Notes under the pieces: model-generated
Seen by the model: only the letters and a program-made list of their open reading frames with translations
Told to the model about the DNA's origin: nothing
The model's database searches: none
From: Brooklawnia sp937867175
GTDB lineage: Bacteria > Actinomycetota > Actinomycetes > Propionibacteriales > Propionibacteriaceae
Length of the DNA stretch: 64,000 nucleotides
Direction of reading: 5' to 3'
Assembly (NCBI GenBank): GCA_036821905.1
Contig: DAISIR010000006.1
Coordinates: 93,248-157,247, forward strand
Part shown: piece by piece, positions 59,825 through 64,000 of the stretch
Layout of the letters: each line of letters starts with the position of its first letter
Position numbering within the stretch: position 1 is the first letter of the stretch
Program-made: the position numbers and the translations under genes

Positions 59825-62800
59825 TCCTCGAATCCGACTGGGAAACCTTCACCATCGACCACCTCGCCGAGCTCGGCTGGGCACCGACGACCGGGTCACA
59901 GACGCTCGCCGAGCGAGCCGGCCCCGACGACCTGGTGCTGCACGACCGTTTCACCCAGGCCCTGCGCCGGCTGAACCCAACCGTCCCGGACGAGTACCTG
60001 GGGCAGGTCAGGGCCGACATCATGCAACTGCGGTCGGCAGACGCGATCACCGAGAACCGACGCTTCCACACGTGGCTGGTCGGCGGCTACCGGGGCCTCA
60101 GCTACCTCGGCGCCGATGGGCAGGACGTCACCCCCACCATCCGGCTGCTCGGCTCCCCCGCCGAGAACGACTACCTGGCAGTCCAGCAGGTCCGCCTCGA
60201 ACAGGGTGATCACAAGCGACGGTTCGACATCATCTGCTACGTGAACGGCCTGCCGCTGGTGATCGTCGAGCTCAAGGGCGCCGGGGCGAAGGCAAATACG
60301 GCCACCGCCATCGCACAGTTGCACACCTACCTCGACGAATTCCCGATGGCGTTCCGGCATTGCGTCCTCACCGTGGCCAGCAACGGCCTGGATGCCCGCT
60401 ACGGCACCCCTTTCACCAGCGACAACCACTACAGCCCGTGGAAGGTCGACGAACAGGGCCAGCCCATCACCGACCCGGGCGTCCTGCAGTTGGAGTCACT
60501 GGTCTACGGACTGTTCGACCACGACCGCTTCGGTGACATCATCTGCAACTTCGTCGCCTTCGACGAGGAGGACGGTGCCCTGACCAAACGGGTGGCCAAA
60601 CCCCACCAGTACTTCGCGGTTCGCCGGGCGGTTGACCGCACCCTGGACGCGGTCGCGTCCAACGGCAAGGCGGGAGTCGTCTGGCACACGCAGGGCTCCG
60701 GCAAGTCGATGGAGATGGAGCTCTACACCGCACTTGTCCTGACCCACCCCGAACTGCTCAACCCGACCGTGGTGGTGATCACCGACCGCAAGGAACTGGA
60801 CGGCCAACTGTTCGCGACGTTCCAGCGCTCCACGCTGCTGCCCGAGCAGCCGGTCCAGGTCACCACCCGCGCCCAGTTGCGTAGCGAACTGACCAGCCGA
60901 AAGACCGGTGGCATCCTGTTCACCACCCTGCAGAAGTTCAGCCTGTCCACCGACGAGGCCCGCGTCGGCGCCGATCACCCGCTACTGAGCGACCGTCACA
61001 ACGTCATCGTGATCGTGGACGAGGCGCATCGCTCCCACTACGACGACCTCGACGGCTACGCCCGGCATCTGCGCGACGCCCTCCCGCACGCCACGATGAT
61101 CGCCTTCACCGGAACCCCGATCTCGTTCACCGACCGCAACACCCGGGAAGTCTTCGGCGACTACATCGACATCTACGACCTCACCCGCGCCGTCGCCGAC
61201 GGTGCCACCGTCCCGGTCTACTTCGAGCCCCGGCTGGTGCAGGTCAAGCTGGCTGAAGACCTGAGCCCCGAGCAGATCGACCTGGCCGCCGACGAGTCGA
61301 CCACCGGCCTGGACGATGCCGAACGCGACCGGATCGAGAAGTCGGTGGCCGTGATCAATGCAATCTACGGCGCCCCGAGACGGCTCGAACAGTTGGCGAC
61401 CGACATCGTGTCCCACTGGGAGCAGCGTCGCGAGTTGATGAGCTCGTTCCTGGGTGGTTCACCGGGCAAGGCGATGATCGTCGGCGCCACCCGCCAGATC
61501 TGCGCCGACCTGTACGCCCAGATCATCCGGCTGCGGCCGGGCTGGCGCAGCGATTCGATCGATGCCGGCGTCATCAAGGTCGTCTACTCAGGCACGGCTG
61601 CTGACCCGGCACCCATCCGCGCGCACGTCCGCCGCGATTCAGAGAACAAGGTGATCAAGCAGCGCCTGCGTGAGGGGGACGACGAGCTTGAGCTGGTGAT
61701 CGTCAAGGACATGATGCTGACCGGCTTCGATGCCCCACCACTGCACACCATGTACCTGGACCGGCCGCTGCAGGGCGCGTTGTTGATGCAGGCCCTGGCC
61801 AGGGTGAACCGCACCTTCGAGGGCAAGCAGGACGGCCTGCTGGTCGCCTACGCCCCGATCGCCGAGAACCTCAACGCCGCGCTGGCCGAGTACACGGTGG
61901 CAGACCAGGCCGCCCGTCCGGTCGGCAAGCCGGTCGACGAGGCGGCGGCGCTGGTCAGGAGCCTGGTCACCGCACTCGACGAGATGACGGCCGGCAGCGG
62001 TTGGCGCCAGCTGTTCACGGCGGACGACAAGAAGTCCTGGATCAAGGCGGTGCTGCATCTGACGAACTGGCTGCGCACGCCCTCGACCCCGGGGAACAAG
62101 GTACCCGAGGGCGAGCAGACGTTGGCGGCGCGCTACCGGCTGCTGTCCGGGCAGCTGTCGCGGATGTGGGCCATCGCGTCCGGGGACGAGACGCTCGGTG
62201 ACCTGCACCGCACCATCCGGTTCTACGAGGAGGTCCGGGTTTGGATGGCCAAGTTCGACGCCCAGGAGCGTCAGGGCAGCGACCAGCCCATCCCCGAAGA
62301 CATCCAACGCCTGCTGCTGGGGCTAGTCGCGAAGGCGACCGCAGCCGGCGAGATCACCGACATCTACGACGCAGCCGGCCTGGCCAAACCCGACCTCGGC
62401 AAGCTGAACGAGGCGGCCATCCAACGCATCACCGAGCGACCCAACTCGCAACTGGCGATTGAGACGCTGCGAAACCTACTGCAGGTCGAAGCCGTGCGCG
62501 TCACCGGGACCAACGTGGTGCGGCGCAAGGTCTTCAGCGAACGTCTGACGGGGCTGATGAATCGCTACACCAATCAGCAACTGACCGCCGCCGAGGTGCT
62601 GGCCGAGCTGGCCTCGCTGGCCAACGAGGTGACCGCTGAGGCCAACCGCGGCAACCGCTTCGACCCGCCGCTGAGCCACGACGAGATGGCGTTCTACGAC
62701 GCCGTTGCCCAGAACGACGCCGCACTCGAACAGTGGGGGGACGAGAAGCTGGCCGCCATCGCGCGTGACCTGGTCACCACGATGCGCAGCAAGGTACGGG

Positions 62801-62973
62801 TCGACTGGTCGAAACGTGAAGATGTACGTGCAGCGCTGCGTGCCGAGGTGAAGCGGCTGCTGCGCCAGTACGGATACCCACCGGACCGGCAGGAAGACGC
62901 AGTGCTGCTGGTGCTGGAACAGCTGGAATCCTTGGCGCCGGGCTACGCCCACCAGCGGCGGCCGGGAACCTGA
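59821..62973 (+). CDS. hsdR: type I restriction endonuclease subunit R
   Basis: The 1050-residue HsdR carries the nuclease and the DNA translocase. The PD-(D/E)xK nuclease motif is in FDIICYVNGLPLVIVELKG (Asp near residue 136, Glu-x-Lys near 150). The SF2 motor has Walker A WHTQGSGKSMEME near residue 285, IVIVDEAHRSHYDD and MIAFTGTPI. The C-terminal motor half contains MLTGFDAPPLHTMYLDRPL and ALARVNRTF. A helical domain binding HsdM follows. All motifs are intact, so an active restriction system is likely. Confidence 0.95.
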   Translation: MILESDWETFTIDHLAELGWAPTTGSQTLAERAGPDDLVLHDRFTQALRRLNPTVPDEYLGQVRADIMQLRSADAITENRRFHTWLVGGYRGLSYLGADGQDVTPTIRLLGSPAENDYLAVQQVRLEQGDHKRRFDIICYVNGLPLVIVELKGAGAKANTATAIAQLHTYLDEFPMAFRHCVLTVASNGLDARYGTPFTSDNHYSPWKVDEQGQPITDPGVLQLESLVYGLFDHDRFGDIICNFVAFDEEDGALTKRVAKPHQYFAVRRAVDRTLDAVASNGKAGVVWHTQGSGKSMEMELYTALVLTHPELLNPTVVVITDRKELDGQLFATFQRSTLLPEQPVQVTTRAQLRSELTSRKTGGILFTTLQKFSLSTDEARVGADHPLLSDRHNVIVIVDEAHRSHYDDLDGYARHLRDALPHATMIAFTGTPISFTDRNTREVFGDYIDIYDLTRAVADGATVPVYFEPRLVQVKLAEDLSPEQIDLAADESTTGLDDAERDRIEKSVAVINAIYGAPRRLEQLATDIVSHWEQRRELMSSFLGGSPGKAMIVGATRQICADLYAQIIRLRPGWRSDSIDAGVIKVVYSGTAADPAPIRAHVRRDSENKVIKQRLREGDDELELVIVKDMMLTGFDAPPLHTMYLDRPLQGALLMQALARVNRTFEGKQDGLLVAYAPIAENLNAALAEYTVADQAARPVGKPVDEAAALVRSLVTALDEMTAGSGWRQLFTADDKKSWIKAVLHLTNWLRTPSTPGNKVPEGEQTLAARYRLLSGQLSRMWAIASGDETLGDLHRTIRFYEEVRVWMAKFDAQERQGSDQPIPEDIQRLLLGLVAKATAAGEITDIYDAAGLAKPDLGKLNEAAIQRITERPNSQLAIETLRNLLQVEAVRVTGTNVVRRKVFSERLTGLMNRYTNQQLTAAEVLAELASLANEVTAEANRGNRFDPPLSHDEMAFYDAVAQNDAALEQWGDEKLAAIARDLVTTMRSKVRVDWSKREDVRAALRAEVKRLLRQYGYPPDRQEDAVLLVLEQLESLAPGYAHQRRPGT

Positions 62974-63079
62974 ACGCCGGAACGAATCGGGTGGACGACG
63001 AAGCTCGAGCTGACAAGTCGGACCTCTGGCAACCCTCGCCTGCGGGCCCAACCGACCGCCGTCGCTCTGGCGTCCATGC

Positions 63080-63100
63080 CCGGCCCTTCGAGCGGGCCGG
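63080..63100 (+). terminator. hairpin downstream of hsdR
   Basis: CCGGCCC and GGGCCGG form a perfect 7-base stem with a 7-base loop, 106 bases past the hsdR stop and before the DhaK-like gene. It lacks a T run. It is the best terminator candidate in this gap. Confidence 0.4.
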
Positions 63101-63197
63101 TGGGCGTGCGTCCGCCCAGCACATCCACCGACCGAAGGGCGTCGGCTAGATTGGATCCGTCCCGGTTGAGCGGCCGGGATCACCGACAGGAGGCATC

Positions 63198-64000
63198 GTG
63201 GCCAAGGTCAAGAAGATCATCAACGAGACAGAAAATATCGTCAGCGAGGTCCTCGACGGTTACGTGGCGGCGTCCATGGGCAAGCTGCGCCGCACCGACG
63301 ACCGCGTGCTGGCTCGCTCCGAGGTCGAGCCCGGCAAGGTGGGCCTGGTGATCGGCGGAGGCTCCGGGCACGAGCCCGTCTACACGTCCTACGTCGGCAA
63401 GGGCATGGCCGATGCGTCCGTTGCCGGCAACATCTTCGCGGCGCCTGCCCCCCAATTCGTCACCGCGGCGATCAAGGCCGTCGACCAGGGCAAGGGCGTG
63501 CTGCTGGTCTACGGCAACTACGCCGGCGACGTCCTCAACTTCGACATGGGCGCGGAGGATGCCACCGACGACACCGGCGTCGAGGTGCGTACGGTACTGG
63601 TGGCCGACGACTGCGCCACCCCCGATCTGGAGACCCGGCGCGGTATCGGCGGCGGGTTCTACCAGGTGAAGATCGCCGGCGCCGCCTGCGCCGAGGCGCA
63701 AAGCTTGGCAGAGGCCGAAGCCGCGGTGGACAAGTGCCGGCAGAACCTGCGCACCCTGGGCGTCGCGGTTTCGGCGGGCTCACTGCCCGAGACCGGGGAG
63801 CCGACCTTCATCCTCGGCGACGATGAGATCGAGATCGGGCTTGGTGCACACGGCGAGGTCGGTGTCGAACGCGCGAAGCTGATGCCGGCCGACGTCCTCA
63901 CCAAGAAGATGATCGACCATCTGGTGGCCGATCTGCCCTACCGGTCCGGCGATCGGGTGGCCCTGCTGTTCAACAACCTCGGGGCGACGACCCAGATGGA
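63198..64000 (+). CDS. DhaK-like dihydroxyacetone kinase substrate-binding subunit (3' end cut)
   Basis: About 267 residues are visible of a DAK1-domain protein. It starts (GTG, strong AGGAGG) VAKVKKIINETENIVSEVLDGYV and has LVIGGGSGHEPVYTSYVGKGM and VLLVYGNYAGDVLNFDMG. DhaK subunits bind dihydroxyacetone covalently through a His in a motif like GTVFVHKIAGAAA. Here the equivalent stretch reads GGGFYQVKIAGAACA, with Gln in place of His. The protein may therefore act on a different ketose or sugar alcohol derivative, or be a regulatory paralogue. Partner DhaL would lie beyond the window. Confidence 0.85.
   Translation, partial: MAKVKKIINETENIVSEVLDGYVAASMGKLRRTDDRVLARSEVEPGKVGLVIGGGSGHEPVYTSYVGKGMADASVAGNIFAAPAPQFVTAAIKAVDQGKGVLLVYGNYAGDVLNFDMGAEDATDDTGVEVRTVLVADDCATPDLETRRGIGGGFYQVKIAGAACAEAQSLAEAEAAVDKCRQNLRTLGVAVSAGSLPETGEPTFILGDDEIEIGLGAHGEVGVERAKLMPADVLTKKMIDHLVADLPYRSGDRVALLFNNLGATTQM

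Overview
This window is chromosomal DNA from a high-GC actinobacterium. The family is most likely Propionibacteriaceae or a close relative, inferred from gene content and remembered gene order. The supporting signs are an mraZ-to-divIVA division cluster without ftsA or murB, an ANTAR response regulator (pdtaR type) near polA-rpsA-coaE-uvrB, a PASTA Ser/Thr kinase near a divergent metF/prenyl synthase pair, an actinobacterial LexA box, and several probable leaderless or GTG starts. No rRNA, IS element, prophage or CRISPR array was seen.

Layout. (1) 1-10235 is a housekeeping block, mostly on the minus strand: a cut terC-type membrane gene behind a probable yybP-ykoY (manganese) riboswitch, uvrB, coaE, a nucleoside phosphorylase, rpsA, polA, a divergent hotdog thioesterase, the ANTAR regulator, and tRNA-Leu(CAA). 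(2) 10479-14558 holds a zinc-ribbon hypothetical gene, pyruvate kinase, an RluD-type pseudouridine synthase, lspA and a TraR/DksA zinc-finger gene. (3) 14697-33379 is the complete dcw cluster on the minus strand. In transcription order it reads mraZ, rsmH, ftsL, ftsI, murE, murF, mraY, murD, ftsW, murG, murC, ftsQ, ftsZ, pgeF, sepF, yggT, divIVA. Many joints overlap by 4 bases, and the cluster is headed by regularly spaced MraZ boxes. (4) 33550-37954 is a divergent moxR-DUF58-transglutaminase operon, followed by a DUF3040 gene.

(5) 38567-44330 is an SOS-controlled mutagenic repair operon. It runs from a LexA box through a DUF6504 protein, a small HEPN-like protein and an error-prone DnaE2 with degenerate PHP histidines to a Y-family DinB polymerase. 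This is an alternative to the classic ImuA-ImuB-DnaE2 mutasome and is the most interesting system in the window. (6) 44384-55516 is a mixed region: glycerophosphodiesterase, a secreted glucosaminidase with Pro-Thr linker and LGFP repeats, a HelD-like RNA polymerase helicase, divergent metF and prenyl synthase, a TMP-synthase-like protein, a PASTA kinase, an EamA transporter and a metallo-hydrolase. (7) 55698-62973 is a type I restriction-modification island (small unknown protein, HsdM, HsdS, RhuM, HsdR) with tightly coupled reading frames. (8) The window ends inside a DhaK-like kinase gene that lacks the family's usual substrate-binding histidine.

The largest functional unit couples peptidoglycan precursor synthesis (Mur enzymes, MraY, MurG) to the septal machinery (FtsI, FtsW, FtsQ, FtsL, FtsZ, SepF) and to polar growth (DivIVA). 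The nearby PASTA kinase and secreted glucosaminidase are plausible regulatory and remodelling partners. Start codons were chosen from Shine-Dalgarno position, overlaps and family N-termini; uncertain ones are flagged. All functional calls come from reading motifs, not from database searches.
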